Below, piece after piece: positions 40,014 to 48,349 of a stretch of 64,000 bases of DNA. Location: positions 62,001-126,000 of the forward strand of contig NZ_FNVB01000012.1 of assembly GCF_900108315.1 (NCBI RefSeq), written 5' to 3'. Made by a program: the position numbers and the translations under genes. The notes beneath the pieces were generated by a model, which had not been told where the DNA came from, made no database searches, and worked only from the letters and a program-made list of their open reading frames with translations. How positions within the stretch are numbered: the first letter of the stretch is position 1; each line of letters opens with the position of its first letter. The stretch is from Saccharopolyspora kobensis. Lineage in GTDB: Bacteria; Actinomycetota; Actinomycetes; Mycobacteriales; Pseudonocardiaceae.

Positions 40014-43000
40014 CTAGAGCTTCCGGTAGATGTGGGTTCGATGATTCTCGGTCGTCTGCAGCGGAGTTCCATTGGTCAATCGCTGCGTGCCGAACTGGTG
40101 CTCGGCGATCATGGGGATGCCGTCCTTGGGGGTCTCCTGGACGAGACCGAAGGATTCCGGGTCATCCGGCGGCTTGATCCACTTGTTCTTGGGGCTACCC
40201 GTGACGTAGAGCTTCCCGTCAGTGTCCAGGACTCTGGCCGTTTCCGCAGATACCGGCTGGTACCCGAACGGGTTGACAGCGTGGACCTCTTTGAAGCTAC
40301 CATCCCGGAACGGGAGCTGGTCCGCCGAGGCGACGACGTCGACACCTGCGTCCGGCTCCTTGTTGAGGTTGACCGCACCTTCCATCGGGTTCTGCCCCGA
40401 ACCCAAGTTCAGCTTGTACGGCGCAAGCCCCAGCGGGTCCACGAATTCGGTCGGATTCGAAACGTAGCGGTGCGGATGTGGCCCTGGCACCAGACCCAGT
40501 GGGTCCGCACTCACGTAGTAGCCGGAGCTGGGGTCGTAGTGGCGGTGGAAGTTGTAGTTGAGTCCCGACTCCTGATCGTAGTACTGCCCTGGGAACCGCA
40601 ACGGGGTATAACCACCCGCGCTGCTCTGAGCCGTCGGTTTGCCCCACAAAGTGGTGCGCTGGAACCAAGCGATGCCACCACGATCGTTGATCAACTCGGT
40701 GGGAGTGCCGACCAGGTCTGTGATGATGGAGAAGAACTGCTCATCGATCCACTGCTGAGGCGCGTTGCGCAGTGGAGCACGTTCGGTTTGCGTCAGCGGG
40801 CGGAAGGTACCGGGCTCGTATTCCCACACGGTGACGCGAGGAGGACCGAGGCCGGAACCACCCGAGATGCCGACGGTGTGTGCTTGCTCAGCGAGGACCG
40901 AACCGTCCCAGGTGAACTCGGTCTGCTCCAAGACCTGTGCCCCGTCAGGTGACAGGCGTTGTTTCGCAACACGACGCCCCAGGGCGTCGTAGCGGTATCG
41001 CCAGCGAGAACCATCCGGTGTGAGGACTTCGACCAGCCGATCGTCGTCATCCCAGTAGTAGCGCCAGGTGTCCGGCTTGTGGGATAGACGCTTTCGCTGC
41101 CGCAGCACCACGCGCCCCTGGGCGTCGTGCTCATACCGAACGTTGCCCACGCGGCGAACCAGGGTACCGCTGTACTCTCGCGCACCGAGCTCGTCGACGT
41201 CCGCCGATTCCGGAAGCACCGGCCATGCGGCATGGCTCGGGTTTCCAGCTTCGTCATAGGCGTAGCGCTCGTCCCAGCCTGATCCGCTGACTGCGGTGAC
41301 CCGTCCAGCGGGGTCCAGTTCGAAATGGCGCGGTCCGGTGAGCTGGTCGTCGATCCCAGCCAGGTAACCATCAGCGCGGTAGCTGTACGAGCGCTCCTGC
41401 ATACGCCGGCCCGACGCACCGACGACCGATTGCGAAAGCAGTCGGTGGTTGACGTCCCACGCCTGCGCCAGGACGGTATCCGCACCGATCTGGCGCTGGA
41501 CTTCCCGGCCCGCAGCGTCATATCCGAAGGTCAGCGTCTGACCCGCCGTGTGCAACGCGGCGAGATTGCTGTTCGAGTCGTACTCCCACTTGCTCTCCGC
41601 TCCCGAAGGAGTACGTCGGTGGATCCGGCGACCTAACGCGTCATAAACCGAGCTGACGGTTCGTCCATTGACGGACTCGGAGATCACCCGGCCGATAGCA
41701 TCACGACGGTAGGTGACCCGAGTGTCGCCATCCATCGCCTCGGTGAGCCGGCCCAGCAGGTCGTAGGTGAAGGTCGAGGTGGAGGTCCGTCCGCGACGTT
41801 CGATCACATTGCCTAGCGCATCCCGGACGAACTGGGCGGTTTCACCAGCGCCGTTGGTGCGCTCCACCAATTGCCCGGCCGCGTCGTACCGGTAGCTGAC
41901 CGCGCGATCGTTGAAGTCGATCTCACGCACCAGGTTTCCGGCGACGTCGTACTCGTAGCGCCACACCAAGCCTTGTTCGTTGGTCACGCTGACCAAGCGG
42001 AGCTCGGTGTCGTAGCCGAACTCAAGGCGGGTTCCATCCGGCCGGACGACCGCTGATGGCAAGTCGAAGTGCGTTACCTCAGTAGCAGTGACCTGCCCCA
42101 ACGCATCGACGCGCGCACGGAGGTTACCTTCGCCGTCATAGACCCAGCGTTCTATCGCACCGTCAGGCAGGTTTCGGTACGCAGGCTTGCCATCGACGGT
42201 CCAGCCGAACCGAGTCGTTCCGCCAAGCGGATCGGTTACAGCAGCAAGCCGACCGAACCCATCGCGTTCATAACGTGTTCTGTTGCCGAGCGGCTTCGAG
42301 ATCGCGATCGTCAGGCCTGCCGCATCGGTCTCGACCTGCTGCACGTTGCCCAACGCGTCCGTGATGCTCGTCAGATGGCCGCGCTCGTCGTAGACGTACC
42401 TGGTGACAGCTCCGAGTGGATCGACCACTCGCACCAAGTTTCCCCGCTCGTCGTACTCGCGCCGCGACACAGTGCCGTCCGGTGCGATGACGGTGATCGG
42501 GAGCCGGAGGTCGTTGTACTCGAAGCGAGCTTGACTCCCGTCCGGGCGGGTGACAGCGATCAGGTTACCGGCATCGTCGTACTCGTAGCGAGTCGTGCGG
42601 CCGATCGGGTCGGTCCGGGAAAGCAGGCGGTCGTAGTCATCCCACTCGGATCGGGTCTCGTTGCCCAGCGGGTCGATCTCGCGGATCGTCTGACCTGATT
42701 CGTTCAGATGGTAGGCGGTGCGGGCGCCCTGGGAGTTGGTCCAGTAAGTGATCCGGTTCTCGCGGTCGTACTCCATGGTTCCGCTGAGTGAACGGCCGGA
42801 ACCCTCCACCTCCACGACCCGGCCTTCGGAGTCGTAGGTGTAGCGGTACCACTTGCCGTTCCGGTCGGTCCAGCTGGTGATGCGCCCGGCGCGATCGTAG
42901 GTGAAGCGCATTGGCAGGCCCGAGGCGTTGATCACCTCGGTGAGCCGTTGGTCCTCGTAGACATAGCGCATCAGCAGGACGTCGTCGCCGTTGTCCGCTT

Positions 43001-43820
43001 CCCGGAGGTACAGCGCCGTGACCAGCCCGTCCTCGGAGTCGACGCGAATGCGGTAGCCGCCCGAGTGCCGCACCTCGACAGGGTTTCCAGCGGCGTCGTA
43101 GTCGAATTCGATGCGGTGACCGTTGCGGTCTACAACCGCAGTCAGCGGCAGAACATCCGTGCCCCGGGCGAACAAGAGCTTCCGACCAGTGCCGAACTCG
43201 GTCAGGGTGAAGCCGCCGTCTTCGTTGCGGGTGAGTTCGTGGAGCGAGCCGGCGAATCGCGCTGTGGCACCAACCGCCGGTGTCGGGGCGAGCAGCAGCT
43301 TGCCGTCTTCTGCTGCGAACGACACACCGGCACTGCCGATTTCCAGCCGCTGATCCAGCGTGGATGTCCAGGACGGCCCGAAACGCAGGCCCACGCGGTA
43401 CGACGACAGGTGCGTCCGGTTCAGCACCAGGGGCAGAACCGACTGCAACTTCGCGTCGTTCTGCTGCAGGATCATCTCGCCGGTGGCGATGTCGATCGGG
43501 TCGCCCTCGGTGTTCCGCTTCTCCCCGTCCGTCGTCGGGTTCTGGGGGTCGTCGGACTTCTCGTTGAGCGGACCGTCGTCCTTGCCCGGCTTCGACGGGT
43601 TCGTGGGTGGCGGGTCGGTCTTCGGGGGCGTGTTGCTCGTCGGGTTAGTGGAGCTGTTGCCGTTGGAACCGGCGCGGCCCTTCGTGGCCAGTTCTTGGGT
43701 TGCGTCTTGGGCTTTGCCGACGCTTGAGCTGGCGTCTACCTTGCTGGTCTTCTGTGACGGGGGCGAGTCGGAATCCGTTTTGGTGTTCTTTCCGTTTCCC
43801 CCCTTGGGTTTCGGTGCCAC
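40014..43820 (-). CDS. RHS-repeat polymorphic toxin with methyltransferase-like tip
   Basis: 1268 residues. A Ser/Thr/Pro/Lys-rich disordered N-terminus (1-100) precedes GDPIDIATGEMIL (DUF6531, about 107-119). Dozens of YD/RHS repeats follow (e.g. YDAAGNPVEVRH, YEYDDAGNLIAVTRPDG), then the RHS core end DPLGLVPGPHPHRYVSNPTEFVDPLGL. The C-terminal 136 residues differ in style and contain LNLGSGQNP, a motif I of class I SAM methyltransferases, then DVVASADQLPFRDGSF. No signal peptide is visible. The upstream WXG/EspC-like genes suggest export by a type VII system. GTG 43820 has GGGGG upstream. The RHS identity is certain; toxin chemistry is inferred. Confidence 0.9.
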   Translation of the reverse strand: MAPKPKGGNGKNTKTDSDSPPSQKTSKVDASSSVGKAQDATQELATKGRAGSNGNSSTNPTSNTPPKTDPPPTNPSKPGKDDGPLNEKSDDPQNPTTDGEKRNTEGDPIDIATGEMILQQNDAKLQSVLPLVLNRTHLSSYRVGLRFGPSWTSTLDQRLEIGSAGVSFAAEDGKLLLAPTPAVGATARFAGSLHELTRNEDGGFTLTEFGTGRKLLFARGTDVLPLTAVVDRNGHRIEFDYDAAGNPVEVRHSGGYRIRVDSEDGLVTALYLREADNGDDVLLMRYVYEDQRLTEVINASGLPMRFTYDRAGRITSWTDRNGKWYRYTYDSEGRVVEVEGSGRSLSGTMEYDRENRITYWTNSQGARTAYHLNESGQTIREIDPLGNETRSEWDDYDRLLSRTDPIGRTTRYEYDDAGNLIAVTRPDGSQARFEYNDLRLPITVIAPDGTVSRREYDERGNLVRVVDPLGAVTRYVYDERGHLTSITDALGNVQQVETDAAGLTIAISKPLGNRTRYERDGFGRLAAVTDPLGGTTRFGWTVDGKPAYRNLPDGAIERWVYDGEGNLRARVDALGQVTATEVTHFDLPSAVVRPDGTRLEFGYDTELRLVSVTNEQGLVWRYEYDVAGNLVREIDFNDRAVSYRYDAAGQLVERTNGAGETAQFVRDALGNVIERRGRTSTSTFTYDLLGRLTEAMDGDTRVTYRRDAIGRVISESVNGRTVSSVYDALGRRIHRRTPSGAESKWEYDSNSNLAALHTAGQTLTFGYDAAGREVQRQIGADTVLAQAWDVNHRLLSQSVVGASGRRMQERSYSYRADGYLAGIDDQLTGPRHFELDPAGRVTAVSGSGWDERYAYDEAGNPSHAAWPVLPESADVDELGAREYSGTLVRRVGNVRYEHDAQGRVVLRQRKRLSHKPDTWRYYWDDDDRLVEVLTPDGSRWRYRYDALGRRVAKQRLSPDGAQVLEQTEFTWDGSVLAEQAHTVGISGGSGLGPPRVTVWEYEPGTFRPLTQTERAPLRNAPQQWIDEQFFSIITDLVGTPTELINDRGGIAWFQRTTLWGKPTAQSSAGGYTPLRFPGQYYDQESGLNYNFHRHYDPSSGYYVSADPLGLVPGPHPHRYVSNPTEFVDPLGLAPYKLNLGSGQNPMEGAVNLNKEPDAGVDVVASADQLPFRDGSFKEVHAVNPFGYQPVSAETARVLDTDGKLYVTGSPKNKWIKPPDDPESFGLVQETPKDGIPMIAEHQFGTQRLTNGTPLQTTENHRTHIYRKL

Positions 43821-43830
43821 GGATTCCCCC

Positions 43831-44532
43831 TCATCCGTTCATGAGCTTGCTCAGGTTCGTCAGGCTGTCGATCAGGCTCGTGACGTAGGTGAAGATGCGG
43901 CCGACCCACTTGACCACCGCTGCCACGATCTGGGCCGCGATCACCGGGATCGTCACCACGAAGATCGCCTCGACCGCCCACACGATCACTCGGGCCACCA
44001 GGTCGGCGATCAGGTCGCGGACGATCTCGCGGGTCATCTCCACCAGGCCGCCCGCGCCTTCGGTGGCCGAGGCCATCGCCGCCGAGATCGCGGCCAGGCC
44101 GCCGACGGCTTCGACGTTGTTGGCCATCATCGCCTGGTAGGCGTCGGCCGCGGCGCCCTGCCAGTCGGGCAGGTCGCTCTCCAGGCTCGACTTGAGGTCT
44201 TCGGCCATGGAGCCGAGTTCTTCGGCCATGTTGTTCCAGGTCGCGGCGTGGGATTTGACCACGTCCGGCATGCCGGTCAGCTCGTCGAGGATCTCGCGCA
44301 GCGGCTCGAAGTACTCCATCGCCCAGCCGATGCCGTTGGACAGCAGGGCGCTGAACGGGTCGAGCACGCTCGCCGCGACTTCGAGGCCCAGGCCGACGCC
44401 GGCCAGCGCGCCGGAGACCCAGTCCTCGCTCTGGATCGCGGTGACCAGGCCTTCGACGCCTTCGGCGAGGCCGGAGCCGGTCCACGCCTTGCGGGACGAC
44501 TCGACCGGTGCGACCAGCGAATCGTCGCTCAC
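43831..44532 (-). CDS. WXG100-like ESX-associated helical protein
   Basis: 233 residues. A helical N-terminal half carries WQGAAADAYQAMM (the WxG turn) between two long helices. The C-terminal half is hydrophobic (VIVWAVEAIFVVTIPVIAAQIVAAV) and could be membrane-active or form the RHS partner surface. GTG 44532 overlaps the stop of the EspC-like gene (GTGA), and the stop lies 10 nt before the RHS start. It is probably the type VII targeting partner of the RHS toxin, supplied as a separate protein rather than an N-terminal domain. Confidence 0.78.
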   Translation of the reverse strand: MSDDSLVAPVESSRKAWTGSGLAEGVEGLVTAIQSEDWVSGALAGVGLGLEVAASVLDPFSALLSNGIGWAMEYFEPLREILDELTGMPDVVKSHAATWNNMAEELGSMAEDLKSSLESDLPDWQGAAADAYQAMMANNVEAVGGLAAISAAMASATEGAGGLVEMTREIVRDLIADLVARVIVWAVEAIFVVTIPVIAAQIVAAVVKWVGRIFTYVTSLIDSLTNLSKLMNG

Positions 44533-44846
44533 GGCATCCCACCGCCCGAGGACTGGATCGCGTCCGCGTGCTCCTGGTCGATGCTCTCGTAGTCATCAGC
44601 CGTGGCGCGCAGCGATTCGGCCGCGAGCGAGAGGTTCTCCGCGACGAAGTCGATCAGCTCGTCCTGGCGGGTGTGCCTGCCTTCGAGCACTCCGGCGATC
44701 CAGCCGCAGAGCAGCCCGTAGGCCTGGTCGTCCTGCTGGATGTGCGAGCTGGCGGACTTCACCGCGTCGAAGCGTGCCTGGATCTCCTCGATCCTGCCCG
44801 CGTGCGCGCGGATCTGCTCGGCGCTGACAACGTAGCCGTCGCCCAT
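44529..44846 (-). CDS. EspC-like/ESX-1 secretion-associated small protein
   Basis: 105 residues. All-helical, WXG100-sized protein with SAEQIRAHAGRIEEIQARFDAVKSA and SLAAESLRATADDYESIDQE, typical of the T7SS EspC-type family (ending in Y-E-x-x-D). No strict WxG is present. ATG 44846 is chosen; GTG codons just upstream overlap the previous stop. It likely pairs with the WXG-like neighbour as a secreted heterodimer. Confidence 0.78.
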   Translation of the reverse strand: MGDGYVVSAEQIRAHAGRIEEIQARFDAVKSASSHIQQDDQAYGLLCGWIAGVLEGRHTRQDELIDFVAENLSLAAESLRATADDYESIDQEHADAIQSSGGGMP

Positions 44847-44848
44847 GG

Positions 44849-45298
44849 TCACCACTTCTCCATGAACGACTGCGGCTCGGTGCCGTCGTCGACATCGGGT
44901 TCCGGCGCGGGTTTCGCGGGCTCATCGGTGCGCAGGTGGTTGCCGACGGACTCCGAGATCGCCCGGGCCGCAGCGGATTCGGTGCCGACCGTGTCGGCGA
45001 TGATCTCCTGGGAGCGGTCGGCCAGCTGGTTCTTCGCCTGGGCCAGGGTTTCCATGATGGTCCGGGAGACCACGTCGGGCGCGGTGCGCTCCATCTTGCT
45101 GGTCAGCTTGATGTCCACCAGCGTGCCCGTGGAATCGATGGTGAGCTCGACCAGGCCCTTCGGGTCGGTCGCGGTGACCCGGACCTCCTGCAGCCGATCG
45201 CTCATCGTCTTGGTGTCAGCGGCGAGCTTCTCGATCCGGTCCTTCCACGCGGCCAACCGCTCGCGGGCACCATCCGGATCGAGGATGTTCCCGTCCAT
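44849..45298 (-). CDS. YbaB/EbfC-family protein of the T7SS toxin operon
   Basis: 149 residues. YbaB-like core: AWKDRIEKLAADTKTMSDRLQEVRVTATDPKGLVELTIDSTG, followed by a polar tail. YbaB proteins bind nucleic acid, but in actinomycetes members of this size occur at the head of ESX effector operons, as here. ATG 45298 has GGGGGAG upstream. Its stop lies two bases before the EspC-like ATG. No gene lies in the 132-bp gap upstream, which probably holds the operon promoter. Confidence 0.82.
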   Translation of the reverse strand: MDGNILDPDGARERLAAWKDRIEKLAADTKTMSDRLQEVRVTATDPKGLVELTIDSTGTLVDIKLTSKMERTAPDVVSRTIMETLAQAKNQLADRSQEIIADTVGTESAAARAISESVGNHLRTDEPAKPAPEPDVDDGTEPQSFMEKW

Positions 45299-45430
45299 GC
45301 GCTCCCCCCAGAATCACGTGCGGACACGAAGCCTCGAAGCGGCAGGGTAGTCAGCCCGACGCACGCGCGGGAGGGAAAGCGATCAAATGGCACGATCGGC
45401 GGCACGGCTACCGCCGATCGCACCAGTCGA

Positions 45431-46435
45431 TCAACGTGCCCGGTCGATCGGCTCGGGCGGGTTGCAGCCGTAGCGGGCCGCGGACTGCTGCGCGAAGCGC
45501 TGCAGGTCGGCCAATTCCGCGTCCGCCAGCGGTTTTTCACCGTACTTCCGCTCGCCGACGTAGAACGCGCCGCCGAGCAGATTCGCGCAGGTGGCCGAAG
45601 TCCAGAAGTACGTCGTGTCGGCACCCGACGATGCACTGACGTCGAGGCCGTTCGTGTAGTTCTTCTCGAAATGCCCGTACATCGCGGTGAGCTCCAGGCC
45701 ACCGACCAGCTCGCACTTCTCGATCAACGCCGTCCCCGCGTCGGTTTCCCGAACCGTCTCGACCGATGACATCCCAGCACACGTCCCGGACGCCTCCGCG
45801 GCGGGTGTGGAGCGGGTCGTTCCTTCCGGAACCGCGAGGTCAGCATCCTCGCCGAGCCACGCATCGCACCCGGTCTGCTCGGCGGTGGATCGCGCTGTCT
45901 CGATGACGGCGCGAACCAGCTTGGGGCGCGGATCGGGAACGCTCGCCGGCGAGAGGAGCCTGGTCGTCACCACGAACCCGGCGCCCTCGTCGCTCCCCCA
46001 GTTGCGGCAGCCCACCATCACGGACGCGAACCTGTTGGCTTCCGAGACGAACCCGGACCACCCGGCCTCCAGCGGGACGGGGAAGTCATCGGATGCGTAT
46101 GCGCGGTAGCGGAGCCCCGAGTGCTGCTCGTCCGCCCTGCTGATCACGACTTCCGCGATGCCGACCTCGCAATTCTGCCCCAGGACCCCCGGAGGCACCC
46201 CCACCGTGCGCTTCCTGACCTCGAAGTCGGAACCGATCAAGCTGAGCCTGCTCGCCCCGGACAGCTCGAGGAACGGATCAACCGAAAGCATCCCGCCACA
46301 AGCCCGCCCCACCATCGCGGCCGGGTACTGCTGCCAGAACCCGTACCCGCCGGCCCCCACCAGCAGCACGACCGCCGCGATGACGAACCACTTGCGGAAC
46401 CGCCGCACCCTGCCCCGATCGTCCGAGTCACTCAT
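45431..46435 (-). CDS. Membrane-anchored lipoprotein-like protein of unknown function
   Basis: 334 residues from ATG 46435. A single N-terminal membrane helix (FVIAAVVLLVGAGGYGFWQ) is followed by an extracytoplasmic region with two similar halves, each starting with a Cys-Gly-Met stretch (RACGGMLSVDPFLELSGAS and GTCAGMSSVETVRETDAG) and containing paired cysteines. DUF3558-like proteins have this look, but the family is not certain. It lies between the T7SS toxin operon and an XRE/DUF397 pair on the same strand. Confidence 0.72.
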   Translation of the reverse strand: MSDSDDRGRVRRFRKWFVIAAVVLLVGAGGYGFWQQYPAAMVGRACGGMLSVDPFLELSGASRLSLIGSDFEVRKRTVGVPPGVLGQNCEVGIAEVVISRADEQHSGLRYRAYASDDFPVPLEAGWSGFVSEANRFASVMVGCRNWGSDEGAGFVVTTRLLSPASVPDPRPKLVRAVIETARSTAEQTGCDAWLGEDADLAVPEGTTRSTPAAEASGTCAGMSSVETVRETDAGTALIEKCELVGGLELTAMYGHFEKNYTNGLDVSASSGADTTYFWTSATCANLLGGAFYVGERKYGEKPLADAELADLQRFAQQSAARYGCNPPEPIDRAR

Positions 46436-46480
46436 TCGGAGCAGCGTAGATGATCTCGACGCCGCAACCGGCAAGTTCGG

Positions 46481-46675
46481 TCAAACCTCGAAGCGGCCCG
46501 CCTTGACGGCGGTGACGAATGACCGCCACTGGTCAGCGGTCGTCGTGAAGTACCCGGCAGCGCGGTCCTTCGAATCCCGCACCGCCGCGCCATAGGCGGT
46601 GGGCGCGACCTCGACACAGGCGCTCACCTGCTGGGAGCGAGAAGACTTCCGCCAGCTCGTGGGACTCACCGTCAT
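46481..46675 (-). CDS. DUF397 small protein
   Basis: 64 residues with the DUF397 signature WRKSSRSQQVSACVEVAP, AVRDSKDR and WRSFVTAVKAGRF. ATG 46675 overlaps the stop of the XRE regulator (ATGA), giving strict coupling. Second such pair in the window. Confidence 0.88.
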   Translation of the reverse strand: MTVSPTSWRKSSRSQQVSACVEVAPTAYGAAVRDSKDRAAGYFTTTADQWRSFVTAVKAGRFEV

Positions 46676-47523
46676 GTGTTCGAGCCTTGCAGCTCTTCGA
46701 TGACGTCCGCAATGAGCTCAGCAGACCGCTCCGAGTCCATCGCAACCTCTCGAAGCGTCGCGACAGCACTCTGGTAGGCAGACACTTCCTTGCTGTAAAG
46801 GAACGCACCCGAAGCGAAGTGTTCCAGGTGAACGATGGGCTGACTTTTCGGGAACTCGTACAGGATGAACGAGCCAGCGTGCGCCGGGTGCCACCGTTCA
46901 GCCACGGCAGGCAGCACAAGGATGGTGACGTTCGGGAACCCACCCATCTTCAGCAACTGCCGCAGCTGATCTGCCATGACCGATGCACCGCCGATCCGCT
47001 GCCAGAGCGCCACCTCCGAGATGATGGCCGTGAACTCCGGCGCACCTGGCCGCGAAAGAACATCCCGCCGCCCCACTCGCATGGCAACGCGAGCTTCGAG
47101 ATCTGGCCCTGGAACTTCACCCATCATCGCTCGCGCGAAGTCAGCGGTCTGCAGCAAGCCCGGAACAATCGCGGTTGCGACTTCGACGATGTTGGTCGCC
47201 GTTCGTTCGAACTCGATGATCGTCGTCAGCTCACGACGAAGTCCGCTCTTCCCCGTCTCCAGCCAGTTCGGATGCTCCGCGCCCCGCGCCATGTCCACGA
47301 GTTCGGCGTACCGTTCGCCGTTCACGCCCAGGGTCGCCAGGATCTGCGCCACGTCTTCCGGCTTCGGTAAACGCGTGCCCGATTCGTAGCGCGACACCGA
47401 GACGTGGCTGACGCCGATCTGATCAGCGAGTTCTTGCTGCGTCAACCCAGCATCGCGGCGGCACTCGCGAAGTTCAGCACCGAGAGCCCGAGCCTTGGGT
47501 GTGTGTTCGGATTTTCCGACCAT
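46672..47523 (-). CDS. XRE helix-turn-helix regulator with DUF5753 domain
   Basis: 283 residues. N-terminal XRE domain (LTQQELADQIGVSHVSVSRYESGTRLPKPEDV) and DUF5753 sensor (IVPGLLQTADFARAM, WQRIGGASVMADQLRQLL). Coupled to the DUF397 gene by ATGA overlap. ATG 47523. Divergent from the small cysteine-rich gene at 47647 across a 123-bp gap. Confidence 0.88.
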   Translation of the reverse strand: MVGKSEHTPKARALGAELRECRRDAGLTQQELADQIGVSHVSVSRYESGTRLPKPEDVAQILATLGVNGERYAELVDMARGAEHPNWLETGKSGLRRELTTIIEFERTATNIVEVATAIVPGLLQTADFARAMMGEVPGPDLEARVAMRVGRRDVLSRPGAPEFTAIISEVALWQRIGGASVMADQLRQLLKMGGFPNVTILVLPAVAERWHPAHAGSFILYEFPKSQPIVHLEHFASGAFLYSKEVSAYQSAVATLREVAMDSERSAELIADVIEELQGSNT

Positions 47524-47646
47524 GAAAACAATGCTAGGCCTTTGACCTGCATAAACAACCCCCTATCGGGTAGTTGATCGATCGATTCACCAGCGGCAAA
47601 CTTTTACCGGTAAGCGCGGTAAATCCCTCCGAGACAGGAGCCGCTG

Positions 47647-47856
47647 ATGTATCCGTTTCACTGGGTGCCTGCTGCGGGGCAGCGGCATGCGAGCTTGGCC
47701 GACAAGCCCGTCGGGTGCGCTTATCCGACCGGGACCGTCGTGGAAACGCTGTGCCAGCAGGAGGTTTCCGCGGACGGCAGCGAGCTGGCGTGGTTGTGGG
47801 GCACCTGCGCCGAGTGCAACCAGGAGGCGCGGCGGATAGCCGGTGTCGACCCCTGA
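47647..47856 (+). CDS. Small cysteine-rich (zinc-finger-like) protein
   Basis: 69 residues with Cys24, Cys36, Cys54 and Cys57 (CAEC), arranged like a small zinc-binding site. AGGAG precedes ATG 47647. Similar small proteins are common beside XRE/DUF397 pairs in Pseudonocardiaceae. Function unknown. Confidence 0.65.
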   Translation: MYPFHWVPAAGQRHASLADKPVGCAYPTGTVVETLCQQEVSADGSELAWLWGTCAECNQEARRIAGVDP

Positions 47857-47913
47857 GCGCGAAAACCGCTGCCGTGACCGCTTTCCGCTCGACCGACCAG
47901 GAGGAACCACCCG

Positions 47914-48207
47914 ATGTCCCCGCTGTGGACCGTGACCGCGTGCCTGCTCTCGATGTTCACCGGCATGACCGTGATGTACGCCTGCCACCGGCGCCCCCAG
48001 CACGCGGGCGCGGGTGAAGGCGCGACGAACGTCTGGCAGCTGATCGAGCACGTCGAGGCCGAAGCCCGCCGGGCGGAACCCACCGGCAGGCACCACCTCC
48101 GCGAGCCCGATGGGCCCGAGCCACCACCGCAGTGGCCCGCAACTCCGCCGGAAGCCCCACCGCTCGAACTCCACCACCGCGTCCTGGAATCCCTGCGACG
48201 CCTGTGA
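47914..48207 (+). CDS. Small membrane protein of unknown function
   Basis: 97 residues. One N-terminal membrane helix (LWTVTACLLSMFTGMTVMYAC) and a Pro/His/Glu-rich cytoplasmic tail. AGGAGG lies 8 nt before ATG 47914. It is probably co-transcribed with the 69-residue protein 57 bp upstream. No family recognised. Confidence 0.6.
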   Translation: MSPLWTVTACLLSMFTGMTVMYACHRRPQHAGAGEGATNVWQLIEHVEAEARRAEPTGRHHLREPDGPEPPPQWPATPPEAPPLELHHRVLESLRRL

Positions 48208-48300
48208 AGACCCGGCTCGATGCGCCCCCGACCCCCGAGCATCGAGCCGCGCGGCCGGGCGGGTCCGCCCCCTCCCCGACACCGCCCGGCCGCACCCTGG

Positions 48301-48336
48301 AAGGCGCCTTCGAGCGAGCTGCTCGGAGGCGCCTTT
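48301..48336. terminator. Convergent terminator hairpin
   Basis: AAGGCGCCT.CGAGC pairs with GCTCG.AGGCGCCTT around GAGCT, 14 bp before the SUKH gene stop. A second GC stem (GCGGCCGGGCG/CGCCCGGCCGC) lies at about 48250-48293. Confidence 0.7.
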
Positions 48337-48349
48337 CAGCGCGCCGGGT

